A stretch of 64,000 nt of DNA from Glandiceps talaboti. Taxonomy: Eukaryota > Hemichordata > Enteropneusta > Spengelidae. Location of the stretch: assembly GCF_964340395.1 (NCBI RefSeq), contig NC_135550.1, positions 3,447,001-3,511,000 on the forward strand. Reading direction: 5' to 3'. The position numbers and the translations under genes were made by a program. Of the stretch, positions 33,443 to 43,485 are shown piece by piece. The notes beneath the pieces are model-generated. The model was given only the letters and a program-made list of their open reading frames with translations. It had not been told where the DNA came from and made no database searches. Within the stretch, counting starts at the first letter, position 1, and each line of letters opens with the position of its first letter.

Positions 33443-34060
33443 GAGTACGTACCAACAGTTTAAAGGAGAGTATAAAACTGAAAAATATGTGTTGTTAAAT
33501 CTGTCACAGAGTGAACGTTCATTAATGGCACAATTTCGCTCCGGTGTATTGCCTCTCCGTATCGAAACTGGTAGGTTTCGTCATGAACCGGTTGAAAAGG
33601 AGAGTGTGTGAGCTTTGTGATGATACAGATACTGTAGAAGATGAAAGTCATTTCCTCTTTCACTGTAAATTTTATTCAGATCTTCGAGCTTTGTATTTTG
33701 ATTTCATTGACGTAGCGACCTTCAATGTTCTTCCTATTGGTGATAAGTTTAAGCTATTACTTCAGGATAATGTGAAAGCTACGGCCAAATTTATTGAAGT
33801 GGCATTTCTTAAACGCAAAAACTGTTTATTCAGGTTAAGTTGACTTGTTATTCGAATTTCTGTGCTTAGCTGTTTGACTACCTTTTGTTTTGCAAATTAC
33901 TGTTGAGGTGACTTATAAGTCCACTCTTTGGGCTGGGAGGTGTTATCATTTAGTGTTCTTTTTTTTGTCAATGTAAACTTTTCAGGTAAACCTCATGTCA
34001 CTATAATGAACAATTAACAATTAAACATAGAATAAAATTTAAACAAGAAATGTGATGTTT
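33443..34060 (+). mobile_element. LINE 3' end: C-terminal zinc-knuckle region and 3' UTR
   Basis: The plus strand gives SERSLMAQFRSGVLPLRIET then GRFRHEPVEK in one frame, and VCELCDD then ESHFLFHCKFYSDLR in the next. This is the C-terminal C-x2-C...H...C knuckle of non-LTR retrotransposon ORF2, broken by one frameshift near 33605. Coding ends at 33843; the T-rich 3' UTR follows. The reverse transcriptase core is absent upstream, so it is 5'-truncated. The same fragment is at 42888-43485. Confidence 0.8.
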
Positions 34061-35459
34061 TAACTCGGACCACTATTTCTTATATTCTATATTGGGGTAA
34101 GGTTTCAATGAGGTGGAAGTTTTCTTTAGGCATCATTTGATTCCCGGAATGACCAAACTTTGATGTAAACTTACTAATTATCATCCACTAAAAATGTCAT
34201 CACCTACATTTTAATGTACGATCCATAAAAGAATGTCTAACTCATAGAATTGACTTGAAATAGATTGCTTTTCAAACTGGAGGATGCCAAACAACCCTAT
34301 ATGTATTTTATCATAGATGTATCAGGAAGTGTAACATGTTGTTACACATGATGCATTGCTGTGATTTTTGTGAATGCTATGATCATGCAGTAGCCAAAAG
34401 TTTGCTTTAGAAGGAAAAGTAGAAATGATGTTTTGGCATACATTTATATAGTCAACATGAATTCTATAGCTTTTAGTTGTATAGTTTCCTTGGATATTAC
34501 CATGGCAACCATCATTATAGTATCCATAGCACCTCTCCAGTTTACAGATATCACTAGTTTTGCAGTATCAAAAATATTTGCATGGGTACACACCCAAAAA
34601 TTTTTTATTTCAAATATGAATAAACACTATTTGGAGAAAAATGTTTGCAAAAAATATAGATGCAGTACTGTATTGATTATGCTGTGTCGCTGTGGGTCCT
34701 ATGCTAGAATTTAGAAAGGCTAAAGATCATGTGTATGCTCCCATCACAGGATGTGTTCAGGATCCTTAACAGGTATTCAAACTGTTTTATTGTAGACAAT
34801 ATCCCTCACCTATTTGAAAGTATAGCATGTTCTATATCATTGTCTATGAATGTATTGCTCTCGACCAGATTAATGCTTCCTTGCTGTTATTTTCAAATGG
34901 AAATCGTACTATATTTTGGATGCCAGGGTTGTTAATAGAACTTTGCAAACCCTGTAAGAAAATAAACAGTAAAACGAACAATGTTGTGTCACACAAAAAC
35001 AATATATCTATTTAAAAAAATGGAAAAGTATTGTAGATAAAAACAGAATTAAAATTATTGCAGCTAGAAAAAATTATAAAGTTGAAATATCTTGCTTTCA
35101 TTTATTTCCACTTCTTTATTATCAAAATTATTATCGTTTGATATTAACGTATTAATACATATTCATATCATGTGCTGAAATACTATGTTTTGTAATTTAG
35201 TACCTTTAAACTCGCCTGCAAACTCATTTCAAATAGTATGATGCAAATGCTAGAATACATAAAAATACTCACTAGAGGGCGCTGTACTTCAAAAATTAGT
35301 GAATATTTTTGTCACATTGTGATTTTTTAAGTCTTTGATTACACCTGTAAAAATTTGGGAGAACCTGTAGTGTCATTTAAGAAATAATACTGAGCCTCCT
35401 TAAAGTAAAAAAAACCCAGTGAACCCCATATTTGGTGGGACCCCGTATTTGGTTGGTAT

Positions 35460-35570
35460 ATTGTTAGCACAACTGAACAGAGCTTCAGTAGTGCTATAGG
35501 TATTGCCCGGCGTCTCTGTCTGTCTGTGTGTGTGTGTGTGTGTAAACAACTTAAAGTCAAAAACTGCTGA
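35460..35570. repeat. Dispersed (TCTG)n/(TG)n repeat
   Basis: TTGTTAGCACAACTGAACAG, a CTG/TG microsatellite and GTAAACAACTTAAAGTC make up the unit. The same order occurs at 44885-45000 and in each kinesin unit (for example 58785-58990). No coding capacity. Confidence 0.75.
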
Positions 35571-36045
35571 ACCAAATGTGCATTTGACGATTGGAAATGT
35601 GATATGTTGTATTACAAAATGCTTTGACATCAGCCTGGAAATAAAGAATTCTTGTTTTATTGATGTAATGAAATCATTAAATCTTTTATGGGCTACTTCA
35701 CACATCAGTGTGAATGGCGTAAAGATTAACATCTGTTTAAGGTTGCTTGGCAATCTAGGCCTGTTTTTAGCACAGCTGAATTAAATCTTAGACACTATGA
35801 TTAAAACAAGTTCATATATTAAATGCAGTCTTTAGGCATTCAAAAAAACAGTTTGTACAAAGAATAAGAAGTCACACATTTTATGGGGAAAGAAAAATAG
35901 TCATATCAAGACCTCCATGATCATACTGTGTTTGGCAGGGTAAATTTCCTGCGTGTACCGCTTGCCATGATATTTGATGGATGTATTACCGTGGGTGTCT
36001 AGTTGGGAAATTGTTCAGATTAAAATGATCTTACTACTGGTGTGT

Positions 36046-36775
36046 GGTTTGGGTCGAAAAATGTAATTTTTGGTCAAAAAACTTACTCAAAAACTATTGG
36101 GCAGATCGGTCTGAAATTTGGGGGGGAACATTCTTAGGGTGCCTAAGCATTCAAAATATGTTTGCAAATGTGCCTAGCAACAAGACCACGCCCATAGCAA
36201 CAGCCAAACGGTGAGGTATTTCACAAAGATAACAGGAATTGATAGACAAATGAATAAGCATTCAAAAAAATGTATGCAAATATGCCTAGCAACAAGACCA
36301 TGCCCATAGCAACAGCCTAATGACCAGATATATTGCAAAGATAACAGGGATTAATAGATAATTGAATGAACATTCCAAAAATGTATGTAAATTTGCCTAA
36401 CAACAAGGCCACACCCATAGCAACAGCCAATCAGTGATGTATTTCACAAAGATAACCATGGGATGGATAGACAATTGAATAAACATTCATAAAATGCATG
36501 TTATTTGCCTAGCAACAAGACCACACCCATTGCAACAACCAAATAATCATGTATATTGCAAAGATAACAATAGGAATTGATAATGAATAACCATTCCAAA
36601 AAATGTATGCAAATTTGGCTAGCAACATGACCACGCCCATACCAACAGCCAATGATCACATATTTTGCAAAGATAACACAGACACATTCAAAAAATGTAT
36701 GCAAATGTGCCTAGCAACAAGACCACATGCATAGCAACAGCCAAGTGATCACATATATTGCAAAGATAACATTAT
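36046..36775. repeat. ~112-bp minisatellite, about six copies
   Basis: Each unit contains TGCCTAGCAACAAGACCAC, CCATAGCAACAGCC, TTGCAAAGATAACA or a close variant, and CATTCAAAAAATGTATGCAA. The first unit is joined to CTATTGGGCAGATCGGTCTG, the same sequence as a flank of the (TCTG)n repeat, so the array grew from that element. The copy in block 2 is at 45474-46203. Confidence 0.85.
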
Positions 36776-36778
36776 CAG

Positions 36779-37721
36779 CAGGGCTCGAAATAATGGCCTT
36801 TTACTTGCCCGGGGCAAGTGATTTCAAGGCTTGGGCAAGTTGTTTTGAAAAGTACTTGTCCCAAGGGGCAAGGAGAATTTCTTATGATTATTGATCAGGG
36901 ATGTGTTTTTGCCTGTGTTCATGCTGTACTTATCAGACACTACACCTGTCTGATAGGATTTTGGATACATTGTATAACAATGGTGCCAACAAGTCTGGAA
37001 AATTATAACATTGTAGCAGTATTGAGAAGATGTTTTTCTTGACTGACCACTTTTCAAAACAATCTGGACCAGCTGTCCTTGATGTACTTTATTTACTCTA
37101 TCAAGAAAACATACCTGGAATGACCAGTGACTCATTGAATATTGTTCATCAATAGTAAATTACAGCATGATTTTACAGGTTTTGGGTGTTTGAATCAACT
37201 GCAAATTTTACAACAGTCATTTTATTTGAGAATACTACTAGGAAAATATAAACAAATACTGGGAGAAAAATAGTTGGTATGGATGAGGAAGGAAAGAAAA
37301 TATATTGACATGGTGGAAAAGGAAATACTTAGAAAGATTTTACATCAGTGTTGAAATAAATGTTAATTCTTATATTGATAGCTTATGAAAGTGCTGAAAA
37401 ATTATTTTAACAACTACATGTACTTTTTACAAGTGAACAAAAAATTGTATGCTATGCTATAGTATGAATATTAATTAGGCCATGAAAATTAATTTAGGAC
37501 ACCTTTTGTGGAGAGAACTTTTCAGTACCCACAGAAACTTTCTGTGACATTTTTTGATAATAAACAAAAGAAAGACCAATCAATCACAACAGTGCATTTG
37601 TAAGCCACACAAAAATACCCCTCTATTTGGAATGAGCAAGCACTTTTTGATTTGGGCAAGTACTTTTTGTTTTCTACTTGCCCAGTGGACAAGCAAAATT
37701 GTTTCATTATTTTGACCCCTG
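36779..37721. mobile_element. hAT-type non-autonomous element with 8-bp target duplication
   Basis: The ends are CAGGGCTCGAAATAATG and CATTATTTTGACCCCTG, an imperfect inverted pair. They are flanked on both sides by ATTATCAG (36771-36778 and 37722-37729). An 8-bp target duplication with ends starting CAGGG is the signature of hAT transposons. The 943-bp interior has mirrored subterminal CTTGCCC/GGGCAAG motifs but no transposase. The copy in block 2 is at 46207-47128. Confidence 0.85.
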
Positions 37722-38014
37722 ATTATCAGGGATAAATAAACAAATGAATGTATGGATAATCATTCAGCAAATGAACGCCTATACCCAGCATGGATCAGCA
37801 TAACGGAAAACATTTTAAAAAACTGTACAGTTGTGCTACAACGCCATTGGCACTATTTTTCAAATACAAATGACCTTGTGTGTAGCCAGAAAAAAATTGC
37901 CACCTGACTGAATTTCCTGTGGTCATAGATAATTTGAATGACAAACAAATGTGTGGTTATTATGATTTATAGTGTTATCATGTGTATAATGTTGAATATT
38001 CCATTTCTTTACAG

Positions 38015-38064
38015 TAGTGGAGCCAGAAATGATTGAAATGAAAGTTCTTAAATTGAAAAAAAAG
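38015..38064 (+). CDS. Likely N-terminal coding exon of the KIF3B-like kinesin (block 1 copy)
   Basis: A TTTCTTTACAG acceptor and GTAATT donor bound 50 nt that read VEPEMIEMKVLKLKKK. An ATG at 38029 could start the protein. The exon ends in phase 0, which fits the next kinesin exon (56073), giving KLKKK|SEEVVVVSR. Vertebrate KIF3B has a short basic N-terminus before its first strand, so the join is sensible. The exon is short and has no diagnostic residues. Its duplicate is at 47422-47471. Confidence 0.4.
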
Positions 38065-38109
38065 GTAATTAGAAATTAAGTTGATTCAGATGTCTTTATT
38101 TAAATAATT

Positions 38110-39028
38110 AACTATTACAGTGGACAATGTGACATAAATGGGGGAATCTTATCCCCATTTCTTTTTAATGTTTATGTTGATTCACTTAACAGGTCACTGT
38201 CTCAGGGTTGGTTGTGAAATGGGTTGAATTGCAATTAATAATTTGTCATATACGGACGATATGTGTCTCATCTCTCCATCTATCAAAGGCCTCAGGAAAC
38301 TTATTAATCTCTGTGAACAATATGCTGATATCATTGACATCATTTATAATGCTAGAAAATCTAAATGTGTACACATTAAGGCATCCACAAAACTGTCTGT
38401 CATTCCCCCAATCAACCTTTGTGGGAATTTTCTTGAATTCATATCAAGTTTTAATTACTTGGGACACGTTTTTACTGATGACCTGAAAGACAATCGGGAT
38501 ATTTTGAAACAACATAGAGCACTTTGTGGTATTGAGAAAGTTTTCTCCATGTACTATATCGATGAAACTGCATCTCCTCACAGTGTTTTGTAATAACATT
38601 TCTGGAAACCATTTATGGTGTGACTTCAATGTAAATAGTGTGCAAATTGTCTGTCACAACTATACGTTCCGGAGGCCGATAGGACTTCCAAGTTCTGCCA
38701 GTGCATCTAGAATGTTTGTTTCCAATTCAGTTAATTCTCTCTCTGTTCTGAGAAGAAAGGTGACATTCAGGTTTATGTTACATCTTTTTGACAGTCAAAA
38801 TGTTCTGATTAATCGTGTTGTTACATGTGATGTATGGTTTGGTGGGCTTCAGGCCCACTGGTTGAAGATTTTACATTGATTTTTTTTTCTTTTAAAGTAA
38901 TACCCTTTGTCATATTTTTTGTTTGTATTTGTCTGTTAGGTAACAATTAAACTGTCTTGTATTATGTTTTTGTTCTTCTCTGGACTATGGGTCTGTAATA
39001 AAGTTTAAATAATAATAATAATAATAAA
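38110..39028 (+). mobile_element. 5'-truncated LINE, reverse transcriptase C-terminal part
   Basis: It begins inside the reverse transcriptase (GGILSPFLFNVYVDSLNRSL in broken frames near 38140). It continues with SYTDDMCLISPSIKGLRKLI, where YTDD replaces the catalytic YADD, and NARKSKCVHI, FNYLGHVFTDDL. After a frameshift near 38590 it gives the C-terminus ASRMFVSNSVNSLSVLRRK. The 3' end reads AATAAAGTTTAAATAATAATAATAATAA. It lies 45 bp downstream of the exon at 38015-38064. The copy in block 2 is 47517-48435. Confidence 0.85.
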
Positions 39029-39269
39029 TGGAAAAAAGAATGAGTTTGTGGTTGTAATTTTTGTCCACCAGGGTAACCCCCCTTCCAGGTTGGCGTCCTA
39101 TTGGACGGGAGTTCCAAACTTTTATGCTTTTTCAGTGTGCCCCTCATTGGCCTTTCCTTTGCGCCTTGCAAAGGTACTTTGAATGTAATGTACGATGTAA
39201 AGTGAGGTCCCGCTGATTTCAATCACTCAGTCTACTACAACTAAACTTCATGAACTTCCAAATCTTGTC

Positions 39270-39310
39270 GGGGGGTGGGGGGTGGGGGTGGGGGGTGGGG
39301 GGGGGGGTGT
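39270..39310 (+). other. (GGGGGT)n tract between two LINE tails
   Basis: Runs of 5-9 G separated by single T, with clear G-quadruplex potential. The two blocks differ here in run lengths (copy at 48677-48715), as expected for a slippery tract. Confidence 0.8.
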
Positions 39311-39312
39311 GT

Positions 39313-40881
39313 ACTCCCATAGAATAATAATAATAATAATAAACTTTATTGTAACCTTATCTATATTACCAGATATCAGTACAAAACAATATACCTAAAA
39401 AAAATACCTACGAAAAATGCTTGTCTTGACCACACACACACACAAAGTAATTTCTCAATGTGAAAATCAACACAGCATATTGGGTATAGTTTATGCAGAT
39501 AGTGATGAGCCTCCGAGGCCAGATGTAATCAAAGGGCCTGAAAGGTAGTAAATGTATTTGTTGAGTGTATGTCATGAGGCAGCTGGTATATTTTTGTTCA
39601 AATGATATTCTCGAATTTCGAATCCATGTTGAATAAATTTGCTTATTTCAACTAATGTATTTTTGTCTATTACTTTAAGAATCTTAATGAGATTCTCATT
39701 ATCGGTACTTGTACTAGAATATATACTTAATTTGTAATAAAGAGTTCTGTCCTTTCATTTTGATATCCTGTACAGCCTAATAAAAAATGCTCCTTGTCTT
39801 CTATTTCACCTTGTTTACATACAGGACATGTCCTACTAGTATAAGGTGGTGTTTGTGTATCTTCCAGTTTCTATATGTAAAATATGTGCACTAATTCTAA
39901 GTTTTGTCATTGCTGATCTGTATTGTGTGTTTTTAATGTCTTCTAAATAGTTTTCAAAGTTCATATCCGTTTTAATTTGTCTATATGTACATAGTTTATT
40001 TTTATGTTGTTTGTCATTGTTGTCCTTCATTGTGCCCATTATATTTTTGTGGAGAAGCAACTTTAACTTTACTTTAAATCTAGCAATTAGGTTTTCACTG
40101 TTGGAGTAGTTTGGTTCAGCTGTCCAGACCTTATCCATACTCAACAGTTTTAATGTTTGCTTCATTCCTGTGGCCCATGATTGTATTCCACTGGACTCCA
40201 GATTTTTACTCAGACAGTAAGCTTCCTTAGTTAGGGTAGTTTCTGCTTTCTGTGAGATCTTTAGCCAATATTTGAACATTGGTGTCAGGCAAGATACTAG
40301 TAGGGGGTTATAGTGACCTAGTTCCAAGGCAATCTGTATTGGATGCTTTACAGTTTACATTTAGTAGGAATTTGCAGAACTTTATGACGTGTAGGTTTTC
40401 AATGGGAGTTGAAAATTTCATTAGGTTTTGAGACTGGTTATGTTTTCATGTGACCAAACCTCTCTAGAGTATAGCAGAATGGGCTTCACCAGTGCATAAT
40501 TTGATGGGGATAGTTGTTTCTAAAAACAGGTCTTGTTTTAGTTCAAACAGTGCCTTCAGTGCTTTATATCTTAGGTCATCTTGTGTAGTTTCCCTGAAGT
40601 GCTCAGTTTTATTCCAAGGTAATTATAGGAGGGAACACAGTCTAGTACTTGATGATTGTTTCTGTAAAATATAAATTTCTATAAACGTTTTCCTGACATT
40701 GAAAATCATGATCTTTGATTTGGCAATATTTATCATACATATGTAGGTGCCATCTTTCAGAGAAGATTTCAACTGTGTTGAGGGCATTTTGTAGACCAGT
40801 ATTTGATTCCAACAGTAACATTAAATCGTCAGCATATAGTAAGCAAGATAGCCTGCTAGTTAAAAGAGTTGGTGGGTCATT
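39313..40881 (-). mobile_element. LINE, minus strand, RT catalytic region to 3' tail (block 1)
   Basis: On the minus strand 40880-40640 gives SCLLYADDLMLLLESNTGLQ (YADD at 40825-40836), the catalytic reverse transcriptase motif. Then comes VPSYNYLGIKLS in another frame. 40327-39836 is an open stretch of 163 codons with SGIQSWATGMKQTLKLLS, TYRQIKTDMNFENYLEDI and LRISAHILHIETGRY. It is followed out of frame by the CPVCKQGEIEDKEHFLLGC knuckle. The 3' tail is (TTA)n at 39322-39345. At 40882 the element is interrupted by a dispersed repeat and then the gap. Confidence 0.85.
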
Positions 40882-41000
40882 GTTAGTCCCCGCCGGACGA
40901 AGTCTGGATGGGGACTTATGGATTAGGTTCCGTCTGTCCGTCTGTCCGTCCGTCCGTCCGTCTGCAGCCATTTCTTGGAGATGTCTGGACCGATTTTTTT
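40882..41000 (+). repeat. Dispersed GGGGACTTAT repeat, cut by the gap
   Basis: TTAGTCCCCGCCGGACGAAG, then GGGGACTTATGGATTAGG, then (TCYG)n and GCAGCCATTTCTTGGAGATG. It is the same family as 8215-8570 and 49860-50170. It is inserted in the minus-strand LINE and its right half is lost in the gap. Confidence 0.8.
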
Positions 41001-41100
41001 NNNNNNNNNNNNNNNNNNNNNNNNNNNNNNNNNNNNNNNNNNNNNNNNNNNNNNNNNNNNNNNNNNNNNNNNNNNNNNNNNNNNNNNNNNNNNNNNNNNN
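41001..41100. other. Assembly gap (100 N)
   Basis: Exactly 100 N, the usual placeholder for a gap of unknown size. It separates the end of block 1 from the 21-bp array and block 2. Confidence 0.99.
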
Positions 41101-42055
41101 TAACTGTACATATAATAATACAGTATGCACATAATAACTTAAGATTTGCACATAATAACATAGTGTTAGCGCATATAATAATAGTAATTGTACATATAAT
41201 AATACAGTATGCACATAATAACTTAAGATTTGCACATAATAAAATATTTAATGCACATAATAACATAGTGTTAGCGCATATAATAATAGTAACTGTACAT
41301 ATAATAATACAGTATGCACATAATAACTTAAGATTTGCACATAATAAACTATTTAATGCACATAATAACATAGTGTTAGCACATATAATAATAGTAACTG
41401 TACATATAATAATACAGTATGCACATAATAACTTAAGATTTGCACATAATAACATAGTGTTAGCGCATATAATAATAGTAACTGTACATATAATAATACA
41501 GTATGCACATAATAACTTAAGATTTGCACATAATAAAATATTTAATGCACATAATAACATAGTGTTAGCACATATAATAATAGTAACTGTACATATAATA
41601 ATACAGTATGCACATAATAACTTAAGATTTGCACATAATAAACTATTTAATGCACATAATAACATAGTGTTTGCACATACAATAATAGTAACTGTACATA
41701 AACTATTCAATGCACATAATAACATAGTGTTTGCACATACAATAATAATAACTGTACATAATAAACTATTAAATGCACATACTAACATAGTGTTTGCACA
41801 TACAATAATAGTAACTGTACATAATAAACTATCAAATGCACATACTAACATAGTGTTTGCACATACAATAATAGTAACTGTACATAATAAACTATTTAAT
41901 GCACATAATAACATAGTGTTTGCACATATAGTAATAGTAACTGTACATAGAATAATACAGTATGCACATAATAATTTAAGGTAAGCACATAATAAACTAT
42001 TGAATGCACATAATAACATAGTATTTGCACATACAATAATAGTAATTGCACACTT
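41101..42055. repeat. AT-rich array of 21-bp units in 84- and 105-bp higher units
   Basis: All units have the form of AATAA plus a variable part ending GCACAT or GTACATAT. Typical ones are AATAACTTAAGATTTGCACAT and AATAACATAGTGTTAGCACAT. The landmark TAACTGTACATA recurs at 41101, 41185, 41290, 41395, 41479 and 41584, so spacings are 84 or 105 (four or five times 21). Because 21 is a multiple of three, one frame on each strand stays open over the whole array (heptads such as AHNNLRF and AHNNIVL). I do not regard those frames as genes. Confidence 0.9.
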
Positions 42056-42583
42056 AAGTCAGTTGTGGCTTTCCATACTGCAATACTGTTAGATATTCGA
42101 GATTTGTATGGTTTTTTTTACATGCATGGTACTTGAAAACCGTCATCTAATACATCGCCGTCGCGTCGGGTACACTTGAAGGCTGTAGACTAGTGTAGTC
42201 ACAGTCGCTTGTAAACTGTTATTCCTTTCCTAAATGGTTTTATTCTTGTCTATAACGGTCCTAATACAGAACAATGACGTTATTATAGGGATTGGCGATA
42301 TTCTTATGAAATCGGTAGCAATGTCATACCCCCCCTCTCCCCCTACGTGTTGTATGTAACTTGTAAGTACCATTTAGGAAAGGAGTAACAGTTTACAAGC
42401 GACTGTGCGGCTGTAGTGCAGTGTAGGCCGCTTCACTAACGTTTTTAGCCGATGCACTGGTCAAAATCAACGTGCATAAGTCCAGGTTCAAAGGAGGTAT
42501 TTTTTTTACTTTTTATTGGTTATAACCAAATTTACCGAGTTTGATTGGTTTTGTACAACAACACAGCTAAGAGATAATGTCAC

Positions 42584-42809
42584 GTCAGTCATTGCACAGA
42601 GGCCTACTAGCTATGGCTCATTTGCATATGAAAAGACACTCTTCTGTAATCAACGTTTCTGTCAATCTTCTTTATGTATGCAAATCTTTGTACATAAACA
42701 TTCAGGAATGAAACCATATAAAACACATATAGCGTTAGAGTTTTTTCATTTCAAATTTATTAATGGAAAAAATGAACGATTTTCAAAAAATCTTTTAACC
42801 AAATGATGG
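42584..42809 (+). pseudogene. C2H2 zinc-finger relic (block 2 copy)
   Basis: It has the same reading as 29580-29805 (HxHSGxKPYK linker) with one changed residue near the end. The block-2 deletion begins about 75 bp downstream. Confidence 0.45.
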
Positions 42810-42887
42810 CACATACCATGAAGCTTCATAATGAGCAAAAAAAAAAAAAAGGCCAAAATTCACCAACGAACCTGCATCTCATCCTTA

Positions 42888-43485
42888 AAGGAGAGTATAA
42901 AACTGAAAAATATGTGTTGTTAAATCTGTCACGGAGTGAACGTTCATTAATGGCACAATTTCGCTCCGGTGTATTGCCTCTCCGTATCGAAACTGGTAGG
43001 TTTCGTCATGAACCGGTTGAAAAGGAGAGTGTGTGAGCTTTGTGATGATACAGATACTGTAGAAGATGAAAGTCATTTCCTCTTTCACTGTAAATTTTAT
43101 TCAGATCTTCGAGCTTTGTATTTTGATTTCATTGACGTAGCGACCTTCAATGTTCTTCCTATTGGTGATAAGTTTAAGCTATTACTTCAGGATAATGTGA
43201 AAGCTACGGCCAAATTTATTGAAGTGGCATTTCTTAAACGCAAAAACTGTTTATTCAGGTTAAGTTGACTTGTTATTCGAATTTCTGTGCTTAGCTGTTT
43301 GACTACCTTTTGTTTTGCAAATTACTGTTGAGGTGACTTATAAGTCCACTCTTTGGGCTGGGAGGTGTTATCATTTAGTGTTCTTTTTTTTGTCAATGTA
43401 AACTTTTCAGGTAAACCTCATGTCACTATAATGAACAATTAACAATTAAACATAGAATAAAATTTAAACAAGAAATGTGATGTTT
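42888..43485 (+). mobile_element. LINE 3' end (block 2 copy)
   Basis: Copy of 33443-34060 with the same frameshift before the C-x2-C knuckle (VCELCDD, ESHFLFHC). Its 5' side is trimmed by the block-2 deletion. Confidence 0.8.

Larger units (their letters stand above)
29875..33462. other. 3.6-kb stretch present in copy 1 only
   Basis: Copy 2 joins CATCTCATCCTTAA directly to AGGAGAGTATAAAA, skipping this stretch. It holds a (TCTG)n microsatellite (32769-32804) and one possible exon (32616-32676). The rest is AT-rich and shows no gene. The join has only 2-3 bp of shared sequence and no inverted ends or target duplication, so loss from copy 2 is more likely than insertion into copy 1. Confidence 0.7.
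29069..41000. repeat. Segmental duplication, copy 1 (11.9 kb, ends at the gap)
   Basis: From CTGCAATACTGTTAGATATT at 29069 this block matches 42078-49970 almost base for base. About 29875-33462 and about 40457-40912 are present only here. In the shared parts I count roughly a dozen single-base differences plus a few indels, among them 21 bp near 37115. The copy breaks off inside a dispersed repeat exactly at the 100-N gap. Confidence 0.95.

Noticed and set aside
35339-35784. Frames across the (TG)n/(TCTG)n tract with His-Thr or Cys-Val runs
   Set aside because: They are microsatellite translation inside a dispersed repeat.
40908-42019. Long open frames on both strands across the 21-bp array
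   Set aside because: The period is a multiple of three and the units lack stops in one frame per strand; both frames also run through the N gap.
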